DNA of 64,000 nt, from assembly GCF_004006295.1 (NCBI RefSeq), contig NZ_CP026095.1, forward strand, positions 978,001 through 1,042,000, written 5' to 3'. A program made the translations under genes and the position numbers. Within the stretch, counting starts at the first letter, position 1. Each line of letters begins with the position of its first letter. Under the pieces are notes generated by a model. The model had not been told where the DNA came from and did not search any database. It was given only the letters and a program-made list of their open reading frames with translations. This stretch comes from Peribacillus asahii (GTDB lineage Bacteria > Bacillota > Bacilli > Bacillales > DSM-1321). This document shows positions 8,736 through 16,635 of this stretch, piece by piece.

Positions 8736-8766
8736 TCCCCCGTCCTTAAAAGACGGGGGATTTTTC
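8736..8766 (+). terminator. Terminator of the DUF485/symporter operon
   Basis: Nine-bp stem TCCCCCGTC / GACGGGGGA with a 7-nt loop followed by TTTTTC. Confidence 0.93.
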
Positions 8767-8802
8767 TTATAAGCAAATAATAGGGATCGTGGGGTAGGAG
8801 AG

Positions 8803-10719
8803 ATGAACGTTCATGAACAAAAAGAGCTGATGGAGAAAGTTCACAATCAGCCTTTATTTAAAGGTGTATCGAATGAAACGTTTTTACAGCTTATGGACGA
8901 TTGTGAGCTGCAGTATTATCGGAAATCTGAAAAAATCCCTTACTCTAAACATCCGCATGAAGGTTTACTTCTCATCTTGAAAGGTTCTGCTGAAGTATTG
9001 GTTGAAGCGGAAAATGGGAGATGGGAAGTTCTCGAAGTGCTTCAGGAAGGGGAACTCTTTGGCTTTTCCACCCTCGCTTATTTCTTAGGTGAGCCTGATG
9101 AGCCCGTTGGTCAACATGAAGTTGAAGTAGAAGCGGTAAACCATTCATACTGTCTGCAAATTCCTTATTCGGTCATTAGGCGAAGATGGGAAGATGAGTT
9201 TGTACGTGATTATATGCTAAGACAAGTAGCTCTCCGACTGCGAGAAATTTATTCATCACTTGCGGAACAGGTAAAGTTGGCAGGGGAATGGGGAGAAAGT
9301 GAGCCGTTTGTTCGCCGAGCACAAGACTTGATGCAAGCACCTGCTTTTACAGTAGATGAAGATGAAACAGTGCAAAATATCGCACGGAAAATGGTGAATC
9401 ACTCCATTGGTACGATGCTTGTTGTGGATAAAAAGGAGCATTTACTCGGGATTGTTACGGAAAAAGATATTGTTGAGCGAGTTGTAGCGGGAACCTTTAC
9501 AATCCCTCCAAAAGCAAAAGATATTATGACAAACAAGGTACATACGGTTTCCCGTCATGATTACTATTACGAAGTACTATCAATGTTTTATACAACTGGA
9601 GTGAAGAATTTACCCGTTGTTGAAGGGGAGAAAGTAGTAGGGATTGTGACGCTTTCTAATTTGATTGCGAAAAGAAATAGAGGTGCAATGGGAGTCATCA
9701 AGAAGATTGAAGACTCTTCATTTGAAAATTTACCACAGGTGAAACATGCAATCTATGACGTGTTATCCAGTTTAATTCATGATGAAATCTCAACGATTCA
9801 AACTTTGGGAATTATTACTAAATTATATGACCGACTTGCCTATCATTGTGTTAATCTAGCCGTTAAATCGTTGGAACAGAAAGGAAAAGGCACACCGCCT
9901 GTTCCGTTTTGTTTATATCAAATGGGCAGTGGTGCACGTGGAGAACAGTTTATGTTAACGGATCAAGATCATTTCCTCGTTTATGCTGATAGTGAGAAAA
10001 ATAACAAAGGGGAGATAAAACAATATTTCTCATTGCTCGGTCAAGAGATTGTTCATCATCTTGAACAGGCAGGGTATGCATTATGTAAAGGAAAGATGAT
10101 GTCAAGCGAGCAAGTTTGGCGCGGTTCGCTTTTGGAATGGAAGCGGCGTCTTCATCTTTGGGCACTAAAGTTAAAGGATGAGCATATTTTATTGGGCCAT
10201 AATTTTTTGTCGTTTCGGTTTTTATACGGAAATCATTCATTGAATGGACAATTTGTGGATCTCGTTCAAGGTCAATTGGAAAAGTCGCGCACGTTCATCT
10301 ATTACATGGCACAGCAGGAGCGGGAAAAGCTAGTACCACAGTTTGACCAGCCTTTTGGCATTCTCTTCAAAGGGAAAAGGCAAGTTATTGACATAAAAAA
10401 GCATGCATTATTTCCCCTTCATCACTGTCTGCAAATTTTAGGGGTACATAATGGCTTGATTGAAGGGACTACAATCGAACTGTTGAATGAATTGGTGAAA
10501 AAAGGAGAACTATCGGAAGGGTTTGCAGATGATTTACACCATGCATACGAAGTAGCGCTCCGAACACGCATTCAAATGTCGTGGAGAAAACATCTTCGTA
10601 ATGAAGAAATTACAACGGAAATTAAACTGTCTTCCATTCGCACTTGGGAAAAAGATGAATTAATTACGATGTTAAAAACAGTCAGGTCACTGCAGTTTTA
10701 TCTCCTCTCGAAATTGTGA
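8803..10719 (+). CDS. cNMP-binding/CBS/DUF294 nucleotidyltransferase-like signalling protein
   Basis: A 638-residue multidomain protein. Residues 1-140 form a cyclic-nucleotide-binding-like domain (GLLLILKGSAEVLVE, EGELFGFSTL). Residues 165-295 hold two CBS motifs (AFTVDEDETVQNIARKMV; IMTNKVHTVSRHDYYYEV). A DUF294 nucleotidyltransferase-like domain follows near 375-400 (GSGARGEQFMLTDQDH, with the G-S...D-x-D pattern), and a C-terminal helical DUF294_C part. Similar proteins are encoded beside ActP-type symporters and DnaQ-like exonucleases in many bacteria and are taken as regulators of uptake. That role is inference. GTAGGAGAG precedes the ATG. Confidence 0.87.
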   Translation: MNVHEQKELMEKVHNQPLFKGVSNETFLQLMDDCELQYYRKSEKIPYSKHPHEGLLLILKGSAEVLVEAENGRWEVLEVLQEGELFGFSTLAYFLGEPDEPVGQHEVEVEAVNHSYCLQIPYSVIRRRWEDEFVRDYMLRQVALRLREIYSSLAEQVKLAGEWGESEPFVRRAQDLMQAPAFTVDEDETVQNIARKMVNHSIGTMLVVDKKEHLLGIVTEKDIVERVVAGTFTIPPKAKDIMTNKVHTVSRHDYYYEVLSMFYTTGVKNLPVVEGEKVVGIVTLSNLIAKRNRGAMGVIKKIEDSSFENLPQVKHAIYDVLSSLIHDEISTIQTLGIITKLYDRLAYHCVNLAVKSLEQKGKGTPPVPFCLYQMGSGARGEQFMLTDQDHFLVYADSEKNNKGEIKQYFSLLGQEIVHHLEQAGYALCKGKMMSSEQVWRGSLLEWKRRLHLWALKLKDEHILLGHNFLSFRFLYGNHSLNGQFVDLVQGQLEKSRTFIYYMAQQEREKLVPQFDQPFGILFKGKRQVIDIKKHALFPLHHCLQILGVHNGLIEGTTIELLNELVKKGELSEGFADDLHHAYEVALRTRIQMSWRKHLRNEEITTEIKLSSIRTWEKDELITMLKTVRSLQFYLLSKL

Positions 10720-10743
10720 ATTTAAAATAAGGGGTGAAGGAGA

Positions 10744-11409
10744 ATGTTCTGGGGGAAAAAGCGATTCAACCACTGTTTGGATCAATCACTATATTTGGAC
10801 ACACCATTTCGCGATCTATCATTTACTGTTTTTGATACAGAAACGACGGGTTTTTCGATTGGTGCCAAAGATCGAGTCATTGAAATAGGAGCTGTCCAAG
10901 TAGCTAATATGGAAGTAACAGACAAGACGTTTCAATCTTTTGTTAATCCGATGCGGAAAATTCCAGTTCATATTATAGAATTAACATCCATTGAACAACA
11001 ACAAGTGAATGAAGCACCTTTAGCTCTTGAAGTGATTGAACAATACTTCCGTTTTATGGAGAATCATGATAGTAAGGGATGGGTGGGGCACTGTATTAGC
11101 TTCGATGTAATGGTTATAAAAAAAGAATTGAATCGTATGAAATATACGTTTCAACAACCACTAGCGCTTGATACGATTGACTTAATTCATCGTTTATTTC
11201 CTTCCTGGGATATGCGCGATCTTGAGGAGTATGCTGCTTCGTTTGGTACGAAGGTATTTACACGTCACAGAGCTCTCGGGGATGCATTAACAACGGCATA
11301 TTTATTTGTGGAACTATTAAAGCGTTTCGAGGAAAAAGGAATGACGACATTAGGCGATTTAGTGAAGCTATCCAGTAGAAAAAAACGTCAAAACGCATTG
11401 CTATTTTGA
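10744..11409 (+). CDS. DnaQ-like 3'-5' exonuclease (DEDDh)
   Basis: A 221-residue protein with the three exonuclease motifs: FDTETTG (Exo I, catalytic D and E), VGHCISFDVMV (Exo II) and HRALGDALTT (Exo III, H and D). It starts 24 nt after the DUF294 gene with GGGGTGAAGG as ribosome site, so it is probably in the same operon. Stand-alone exonucleases of this type next to DUF294 proteins are a recurrent arrangement; whether they act on DNA, RNA or small signalling molecules is not clear. Confidence 0.88.
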   Translation: MFWGKKRFNHCLDQSLYLDTPFRDLSFTVFDTETTGFSIGAKDRVIEIGAVQVANMEVTDKTFQSFVNPMRKIPVHIIELTSIEQQQVNEAPLALEVIEQYFRFMENHDSKGWVGHCISFDVMVIKKELNRMKYTFQQPLALDTIDLIHRLFPSWDMRDLEEYAASFGTKVFTRHRALGDALTTAYLFVELLKRFEEKGMTTLGDLVKLSSRKKRQNALLF

Positions 11410-11508
11410 GTAGAAAGAAGGCTTGCTTTGTCGAAGGACAAGCATAATGTATACTTACTTTTTCTTTAGAGAGGACTTACTTATCCATTACATAATAACA
11501 GAAAATCC

Positions 11509-11538
11509 AAAGGCCAGACTTATAAAAGTCCGGCCTTT
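11509..11538. terminator. Bidirectional terminator between exonuclease and DUF3813 genes
   Basis: Inverted repeat AAAGGCCAGACT / AGTCCGGCCTTT (one mismatch) between convergent genes; T-rich flank on the minus-strand side. Confidence 0.75.
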
Positions 11539-11553
11539 GCTTAGGGTAGAGGC

Positions 11554-11745
11554 TTATTTTAGGTGATCTTCTAATCTCTGTTGCAGCTCCCGAAGCTGTT
11601 CTTTTTCAGCCTCTGTTGAATTAGCAAAGGCTGAAGAAAGTGCATTCTTGGCTACGTCCACCGCATTTTCATGACTTTCATGACGCTCAGACTGCAGAAC
11701 ATTCTCAACAAACTCACGCGCTTCTTGAAATAGTCTATTTGCCAT
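11554..11745 (-). CDS. DUF3813 family small protein
   Basis: A 63-residue, charged, probably all-helical protein (starts MANRLFQEAREFVENVLQSE, ends LQQRLEDHLK). The length and helix pattern match the DUF3813 family that sits next to yitU-like HAD phosphatases in Bacillaceae. Its ATG overlaps the TAA of the upstream 47-aa gene (TAATG), so translation is coupled. Function unknown. Confidence 0.75.
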   Translation of the reverse strand: MANRLFQEAREFVENVLQSERHESHENAVDVAKNALSSAFANSTEAEKEQLRELQQRLEDHLK

Positions 11746-11888
11746 TACAAGCCTCCATAAAATTGGTTTGACTTTTGACGTTGTTCGGCTTCTTCAAACG
11801 TAGAATGATAAGGAATCTTTTGAGCATGCAAGGCAACCGAGTCTTTACCCTGCTGAACAAATCGTTTCGATTTACTGCGTTTACCCAT
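11745..11888 (-). CDS. Small basic protein (47 aa), unknown
   Basis: A short frame starting MGKRSKSKRFVQQGKDSVAL and ending NQFYGGL. It is preceded by GGAGGAGA at ideal spacing and ends in a TAATG overlap with the DUF3813 gene. The strong ribosome site, basic N-terminus and coupled stop/start make it a likely real gene. I do not recognise a named family. Confidence 0.65.
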   Translation of the reverse strand: MGKRSKSKRFVQQGKDSVALHAQKIPYHSTFEEAEQRQKSNQFYGGL

Positions 11889-11912
11889 GCTTATCTCCTC
11901 CGATTGTGAGCG

Positions 11913-11938
11913 TTTGACACAAAAGTTACGGTGTCAAA
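11913..11938 (-). promoter_or_regulatory. Inverted repeat upstream of the small-gene pair
   Basis: Perfect 8-bp arms TTTGACAC / GTGTCAAA with a 10-nt spacer lie 25 nt before the 47-aa gene on the minus strand. This is suitable for a regulator site overlapping a TTGACA-like element. No regulator can be assigned. Confidence 0.3.
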
Positions 11939-11985
11939 TATAGTTTGACCGTTTCGGTGGATTTTATAGAGGAAATAAAGGGTAT

Positions 11986-12804
11986 TTAGGCAAGTTTAAT
12001 ATTGAATTTATCTTCCAGGAATACCGCAATACCGTCTTCTTCATTTGTTAAGGTAGTTATGTTTGCTAATGACTTAAGCTCGGAGATGGCATTGCCCATT
12101 GCGACACCAGTGCCTGCATAATCAATCATTTCTAAGTCATTATCTTCATCGCCAAAAGCGATAATTCGTTCTTTTGGTATATCTAAATAATTTGAAACTT
12201 TTTGAATACCGACTGCTTTATTCAACCCGCTTTTCACAATTTCAATAACATGAAAAGGAGCAGCCCAACTGCGGTGATCAATCACTTCGGCATGAACAGA
12301 TGTTAAATGCTCACGAATTTCCGTAACTTGGTGTTCTTCAGCATGAATGAGCATACTTGTGGGAGATTGTTCTAAGAAGTTACGTAAATCGCCTGTTGTT
12401 ACTTTTGGATTACCCATTTTCAAAAGGTCAATGAGCTTTTCATCATGATAATGAAAATATACGTCATCGCGAACTTCAGCGATAATATTATGATAGTCGA
12501 ATTCGTCACATGCTTCGACGATATCCTTTGCCACGTTGATATCTAATGGTGAATGGTACATTCCCCAGCTTGTTTGTAATGGATGATGCACGAAAGCGCC
12601 ATTAAAATTGACGATTGGTGTTGTTAATCCGAGTTGACGATAATACAATTCGCTGGCACGATATGGTCTTCCAGTGGCAATCATGATTTGATGACCATCT
12701 TCTTTGAGCTTTGTTAAAACTTGCTTTGTACGAGACGAAATTTGTTTGTCATTATTCAGTAATGTTCCGTCAAGATCTAACACGATTAAATGTTTATCAG
12801 CCAT
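11986..12804 (-). CDS. yitU: HAD-superfamily Cof-type phosphatase (YitU-like)
   Basis: A 272-residue Cof/HAD-IIB phosphatase. Motif I is VLDLDGTLLNN (nucleophile and acid/base aspartates), motif II/III region ATGRPYRA and NKAVGIQK, motif IV GDEDNDLEMI. In B. subtilis, YitU is one of the phosphatases that dephosphorylate 5-amino-6-(5-phosphoribitylamino)uracil in riboflavin synthesis. That substrate is inferred here from gene order with yitV and yitW. Start at 12804 because GAAGGTG lies 7 nt upstream and the HAD motif follows at once; a longer frame to 12921 has no ribosome site. Confidence 0.85.
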   Translation of the reverse strand: MADKHLIVLDLDGTLLNNDKQISSRTKQVLTKLKEDGHQIMIATGRPYRASELYYRQLGLTTPIVNFNGAFVHHPLQTSWGMYHSPLDINVAKDIVEACDEFDYHNIIAEVRDDVYFHYHDEKLIDLLKMGNPKVTTGDLRNFLEQSPTSMLIHAEEHQVTEIREHLTSVHAEVIDHRSWAAPFHVIEIVKSGLNKAVGIQKVSNYLDIPKERIIAFGDEDNDLEMIDYAGTGVAMGNAISELKSLANITTLTNEEDGIAVFLEDKFNIKLA

Positions 12805-13001
12805 CAATGAGCACCTTCGTTTCTGTTTTGTATTTTTTGTACTTTCAGTATACTGTACGATAACCGAATTACTATGAAGTTTATGCAAATATTTGTAAAG
12901 TTTATTGTAATGCAAATTCAAATCTTTTTCATTGAATTTGCATTGATGTATGATGAAACCGATTGGAGTTTATTAATTTCCATACATGGAGGCGTTTCAA
13001 A

Positions 13002-13790
13002 TTGATTACTATCAAGAATGAAAAAGTTGACAATATCCCAGTTTTACATATGAGCAAGGAAGAGTTGTTTGAAAAAAAGCAGCCGCTTATTTTCTTTATT
13101 CATGGTTTTATGAGTGCAAAGGAACATAATCTACATTATGCATACTTGCTAGCGGAAAAGGGGTTTCGCGTTATTTTACCGGATGTGATTCATCATGGTG
13201 AAAGAGAATCGGGATACAGTGAAAAAGAATTATCGTCCCGCTTTTGGAAAATGATTGTTCAGACGATTCATGAATTGAACATACTAAAGGAAGAACTTGT
13301 GTCTAGACATTTAGTTCAAGCGGACAAAATTGGAGTTGTCGGAACCTCAATGGGGGGCATTGTCACGAATGGGGCACTTGCTGCATATGACTGGATTTCT
13401 GCAGCTGTGAGTTTGATGGGCAACCCCGCCTATGTTAGGTTTGCTGAGTATCAAGTAGAGCAAATGAAAAAGATACTACCAGAATTGGATTTAAAGGAAA
13501 AGGATGTTCAAGAACAATTGGAATTGTTAAAGCCTTATGATTTAAGCTTAAATCCAGATAAGCTGCAAAACAGACCGCTTATGTTTTGGCATGGAGTAAA
13601 AGATCAAGTCGTGCCTTATAAGTTTGCTTATGATCTTTATCAGCATATTAAATCGAATTATGACAGCAAGCCGAATCATTTGATGTTTATTTTAGATGAA
13701 AAGGCTGGACATAAAGTGTCACGATCAGGAGTATTACAAACAGTGGAATGGTTCGATAAGCACTTGCAGCCAACGATACAAAAAGTTTAA
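13002..13790 (+). CDS. yitV: Alpha/beta hydrolase, esterase-like (YitV-like)
   Basis: A 262-residue alpha/beta hydrolase: FFIHGFMSAKEHN (oxyanion region), VVGTSMGG (nucleophile elbow GxSxG), FWHGVKDQVVPY (acid strand) and DEKAGHKVS (catalytic histidine). B. subtilis YitV is the likely counterpart by position next to yitU and yitW; its substrate is unknown. Begins with TTG: GGAGG at 12988-12992 is 9 nt before TTG at 13002. A TTG at 12963 in the same frame lacks a ribosome site. Confidence 0.83.
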   Translation: MITIKNEKVDNIPVLHMSKEELFEKKQPLIFFIHGFMSAKEHNLHYAYLLAEKGFRVILPDVIHHGERESGYSEKELSSRFWKMIVQTIHELNILKEELVSRHLVQADKIGVVGTSMGGIVTNGALAAYDWISAAVSLMGNPAYVRFAEYQVEQMKKILPELDLKEKDVQEQLELLKPYDLSLNPDKLQNRPLMFWHGVKDQVVPYKFAYDLYQHIKSNYDSKPNHLMFILDEKAGHKVSRSGVLQTVEWFDKHLQPTIQKV

Positions 13791-13860
13791 GAATTTAGTG
13801 TAAATCTGTTATGATGCTCATGTGGAGATAATTTTTCCATATGAAAAAGGAGTGAACAAC

Positions 13861-14169
13861 GTGGATCAAGATGTAAAAGATAGTATTATGGGAGCGTTAG
13901 AGCGCGTAATCGACCCAGAATTAGGGGTAGATATTGTGAATCTAGGGCTTGTATATGATGTTGATATGGATGAAGAAGGCTATACAACGATTACAATGAC
14001 GCTAACGGCTATGGGCTGTCCGCTTGCTGGAGTTATTGTGGATCAAGTGAAATATGCACTTGAAGATCTGCCAGAAGTAAAAGAAACAGAAGTGAACATT
14101 GTTTGGACGCCAGCATGGACGAAAGATAAAATGTCTCGATATGCAAAAATTGCACTTGGCATTAAATAA
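13861..14169 (+). CDS. yitW: MIP18/DUF59 metal-sulfur cluster assembly protein (YitW-like)
   Basis: A 102-residue DUF59 protein: VIDPELGVDIVNLGLVYDV and the conserved cysteine in TAMGCPLAG. Such proteins (SufT, PaaD, MIP18) help mature iron-sulfur proteins. B. subtilis YitW is the positional relative. Starts at GTG 13861, with AAAGGAG 8 nt upstream; the frame extends to 13822 without a better start. Followed by its own terminator. Confidence 0.87.
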   Translation: MDQDVKDSIMGALERVIDPELGVDIVNLGLVYDVDMDEEGYTTITMTLTAMGCPLAGVIVDQVKYALEDLPEVKETEVNIVWTPAWTKDKMSRYAKIALGIK

Positions 14170-14174
14170 TGGAG

Positions 14175-14207
14175 AAAAGGTCAGATCATGATGATTTGGC
14201 CTTTTTT
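14175..14207 (+). terminator. Terminator of yitW
   Basis: A 14-bp stem with G-U pairs, AAAGGTCAGATCAT / ATGATTTGGCCTTT, directly followed by TTTT. Confidence 0.85.
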
Positions 14208-14354
14208 ATTTGGGTATGCTAAGAAGGCGTATGAAACATACCCTTCCTATTAATAATTATGTTGGTAAAGAAAGAATGTTGAGGGAAATGTGAAAATAAT
14301 TTGAACAACTTATCAAATTATAGATTTATTAATTAAGAAAAAGTTCAAAAAAGA

Positions 14355-14402
14355 TGTGAGAAAAGTCACCGCTGAATATCTCTCGATTTGATAATGTGGC
14401 AG
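14355..14402 (+). promoter_or_regulatory. Fnr box and promoter candidate in a gene-poor region
   Basis: TGTGAGAAAAGTCACC (14355-14370) matches the Fnr/Crp palindrome TGTGA-N6-TCACA at 9 of 10 positions. A GATAAT -10 box at 14390-14395 would place the start near 14402, about 40 nt from the box centre. That is the geometry of Fnr-activated promoters, and the fnr gene itself is 270 nt away. The predicted transcript runs into a stretch without an established gene. Confidence 0.45.
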
Positions 14403-14423
14403 AGGGGTTAAGATTCTATATGT

Positions 14424-14537
14424 ATGAATGCAGTCGAGATGAATGAATATGTCTCCATCTATTCACCTGTTTGTTTTTGCTGCTATAAGGGATTCCAAGG
14501 GGATGGGATTGTTACAAAAGAAGCTTGGGTTGAATAG
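14424..14537 (+). CDS. Possible 37-aa Cys-containing peptide downstream of the Fnr box
   Basis: Frame starting MNAVEMNEYVSIYSPVCFCC and ending TKEAWVE. It lies just after the predicted Fnr-dependent start, but no good ribosome site is at normal spacing (GAGGGG is about 17 nt away). It may be a peptide, or the region 14402-14674 may be a small RNA. Weak call, given because the 500-nt gap is otherwise empty. Confidence 0.2.
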   Translation: MNAVEMNEYVSIYSPVCFCCYKGFQGDGIVTKEAWVE

Positions 14538-14646
14538 TTTATACATCGATTCACTTACTGGGGGGTAGGTTGAATGGATGGTAACCATGAGATTATGGAT
14601 GTAGTTCTTCTCGAAACTGCGTATATACTTTAATCCGATATCCATG

Positions 14647-14674
14647 AAAAAAGTCGGTTATTTAAACCGACTTT
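14647..14674 (-). terminator. Terminator of fnr
   Basis: Stem AAGTCGGTT / AACCGACTT with a short loop; on the minus strand it is followed by a run of six T. It overlaps the fnr stop codon. Confidence 0.85.
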
Positions 14675-15362
14675 AATCAATTCTACAAATATCAATTGGA
14701 CAGTTTTCACAGTCAATTTCAGTACGTAAAAAGTCTACATTGTGAATTGTAATAAATCCTTTGTCCAGTGAGATTACATTCTGTTTGCGTAAATCCGCTA
14801 ACATCCGATTAATGACCTCACGGGATGTGCCGCAAAAATTTGCAAGTTCTTGATTGGTAAAGGCCATTGTAATGATCGTGCCATTCTCTGTTTCAACGCC
14901 GTAGCTATTCATGATTCGAATTAACGTGGAGTATAAAGCTCCTTTTTTGCCATGCAAGAGTAAGTCTCGAAACATCGTTTGAGTTTTGCGGTGTTGAGCG
15001 GATAACCAGGAGAGACAATCAATAGCGAGTTGACTATCTTTATAAATTTGTTGTTCGAACTGTTCTTTATTAATGAAGATTACTTCTCCACCTTCAATCA
15101 TCTTAGCATTCATCATATGTTTAGGTAATTCAGAGAAAAGGATTGTTTCACCAATTAATTCATTACCCGAGCATAGTCGCAATGTTAGTTCACGTCCATC
15201 AGGGACGATTTTGCTAATTTGAACTTTCCCATTTAAAATATAAAATAATTCACTTGAGGGCGTACTTTCTTGAAAAAGATAGCGTCCTCTTTCTATATAT
15301 TTTACAGGATAATTTTCAAGAACAAGTTCGTTTAATTTTTGGGGCAAGGAAGAATATTCCAT
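14673..15362 (-). CDS. fnr: Fnr: oxygen-sensing Crp/Fnr family regulator
   Basis: A 229-residue Crp/Fnr protein. The cNMP-like sensor domain spans residues 20-135 (GRYLFQE, LFYILNGKVQISK, ELIGETILF). The C-terminal helix-turn-helix is NQELANFCGTSREVINRML. The extreme C-terminus has C218-x2-C221-x4-C226 (DCENCPIDIC), the same spacing as the cysteines that hold the 4Fe-4S cluster in B. subtilis Fnr. It is therefore expected to activate anaerobic genes when oxygen is absent. AAAGGTGG precedes the ATG. It is divergent from argC. A matching Fnr box lies at 14355-14370. Confidence 0.85.
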   Translation of the reverse strand: MEYSSLPQKLNELVLENYPVKYIERGRYLFQESTPSSELFYILNGKVQISKIVPDGRELTLRLCSGNELIGETILFSELPKHMMNAKMIEGGEVIFINKEQFEQQIYKDSQLAIDCLSWLSAQHRKTQTMFRDLLLHGKKGALYSTLIRIMNSYGVETENGTIITMAFTNQELANFCGTSREVINRMLADLRKQNVISLDKGFITIHNVDFLRTEIDCENCPIDICRID

Positions 15363-15504
15363 GTTAAACCACCTTTATACTGCCTTCTTTACTATTCCTA
15401 CCATTGATTTAAGCGGAAAAAAGATACATAGTCAACTACCTGTTATAATTTCTTCATTAAATTTATGTATTCGAAATCATTTATACAATTTTATAAAAAT
15501 ACAT

Positions 15505-15533
15505 TTGATTTTATTTTTATTCAGTCATATAAT
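15505..15533 (+). promoter_or_regulatory. argC operon promoter with overlapping ARG box
   Basis: TTGATT (15505-15510) and TATAAT (15528-15533) are separated by exactly 17 nt. The spacer contains TTTTATTTTTATTCA (15509-15523), the reverse complement of TGAATAAAAATAAAA, which fits the ARG box bound by ArgR/AhrC. Repressor bound here would block polymerase when arginine is plentiful. Confidence 0.82.
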
Positions 15534-15582
15534 AATAGAATCAAAGAATGACAGGGATTTATGAGTATAGGAGTTGATCTTT

Positions 15583-16617
15583 TTGAACGTGTCAATAGTA
15601 GGCGCCACTGGATACGGTGGTCTAGAGTTAATCCGGTTTTTAGGGAACCACCCTCATCTGGAAATTGCTTCATTGCATACTTCTTCCCAGTTTGGCCGAA
15701 ATATATATGAAGAGAATGCACATTTAATGCATATGGATTATAAATTAGAAGAGATTGATGCCGAAGCGATTGCTAAAAAATCGGATATTGTATTTTTAGC
15801 AACTCCTTCTGGTGTATCGTCTAAATTAATTTCCGAATTTTGCGATTTGGATATAAAAGTAATCGATTTATCCGGTGATTTGAGGTTACAAACACCAGGA
15901 GAATATGCACAATGGTACAAGAAAGAACCGGCACCACAGCATATAATTGAAAAATCAGTATACGGTTTGGCTGAATGGAATAAAGAACAAATCGAGCAGG
16001 CAGATATCATTGCGAATCCAGGTTGTTATCCAACAGCGACGCTTTTAGGCTTAGCTCCTTTATTCACAGAAGGCTGGGCGACGGGTGAAGATGTAATTGT
16101 TGATGCTAAGTCCGGCGTATCTGGTGCTGGGAAGTCGCCAACAGCGGTAACACATTACAGCGAAATGAATGAGAATTTTAAAATTTATAAAGTAAATCAA
16201 CATCAGCATATTCCGGAAGTCGAGCAGCAGCTTGGGCGTTGGTTTGCGGATATAAAGCCGATTACATTTAATACGCATCTTGTGCCAATGACGCGAGGAA
16301 TTATGGCAACGATGTATGTGAAAGTGAATCGACAAACAACGAAAGCAGAAGTGAGAGACCTATTTGAAACGGTGTATGCAAATCATCCATTTGTACGAAT
16401 CCAGCCGTTAGGTCAATTCCCTTCAACGAAACAAGTATACGGTTCTAATTTCTGTGATATTGGTGTCGATTATGATGAGAGAACCGGCAGAGTGACGATT
16501 GTCTCTGTAATCGATAATTTAGTAAAAGGTGCTGCAGGTCAGGCCATTCAAAATGCAAATATTTTAATGGGATTAAAAGAAACAGCGGGATTATGGAGTG
16601 CTCCATTATATCCGTAA
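15583..16617 (+). CDS. argC: N-acetyl-gamma-glutamyl-phosphate reductase
   Basis: A 344-residue enzyme for the third step of arginine synthesis (NADPH-dependent reduction of N-acetylglutamyl phosphate). The N-terminus VSIVGATGYGGLELIRFL is the Rossmann loop. The catalytic cysteine lies in NPGCYPTA, and the histidine motif is NQHQHIPEVE. AGGAG at 15569-15573 best fits the TTG at 15583, giving MNVSIVGATG as in relatives; the frame also opens at a TTG at 15574 that touches the ribosome site. First gene of argCJBD-carAB-argF. Confidence 0.95.
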   Translation: MNVSIVGATGYGGLELIRFLGNHPHLEIASLHTSSQFGRNIYEENAHLMHMDYKLEEIDAEAIAKKSDIVFLATPSGVSSKLISEFCDLDIKVIDLSGDLRLQTPGEYAQWYKKEPAPQHIIEKSVYGLAEWNKEQIEQADIIANPGCYPTATLLGLAPLFTEGWATGEDVIVDAKSGVSGAGKSPTAVTHYSEMNENFKIYKVNQHQHIPEVEQQLGRWFADIKPITFNTHLVPMTRGIMATMYVKVNRQTTKAEVRDLFETVYANHPFVRIQPLGQFPSTKQVYGSNFCDIGVDYDERTGRVTIVSVIDNLVKGAAGQAIQNANILMGLKETAGLWSAPLYP

Positions 16618-16635
16618 TAATTTCGGAGGAAAACA

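Noticed and set aside
14463..14645. A 60-codon minus-strand frame downstream of fnr
   Set aside because: No ribosome site and no recognisable pattern; the Fnr-box reading on the plus strand explains the region better, though weakly.
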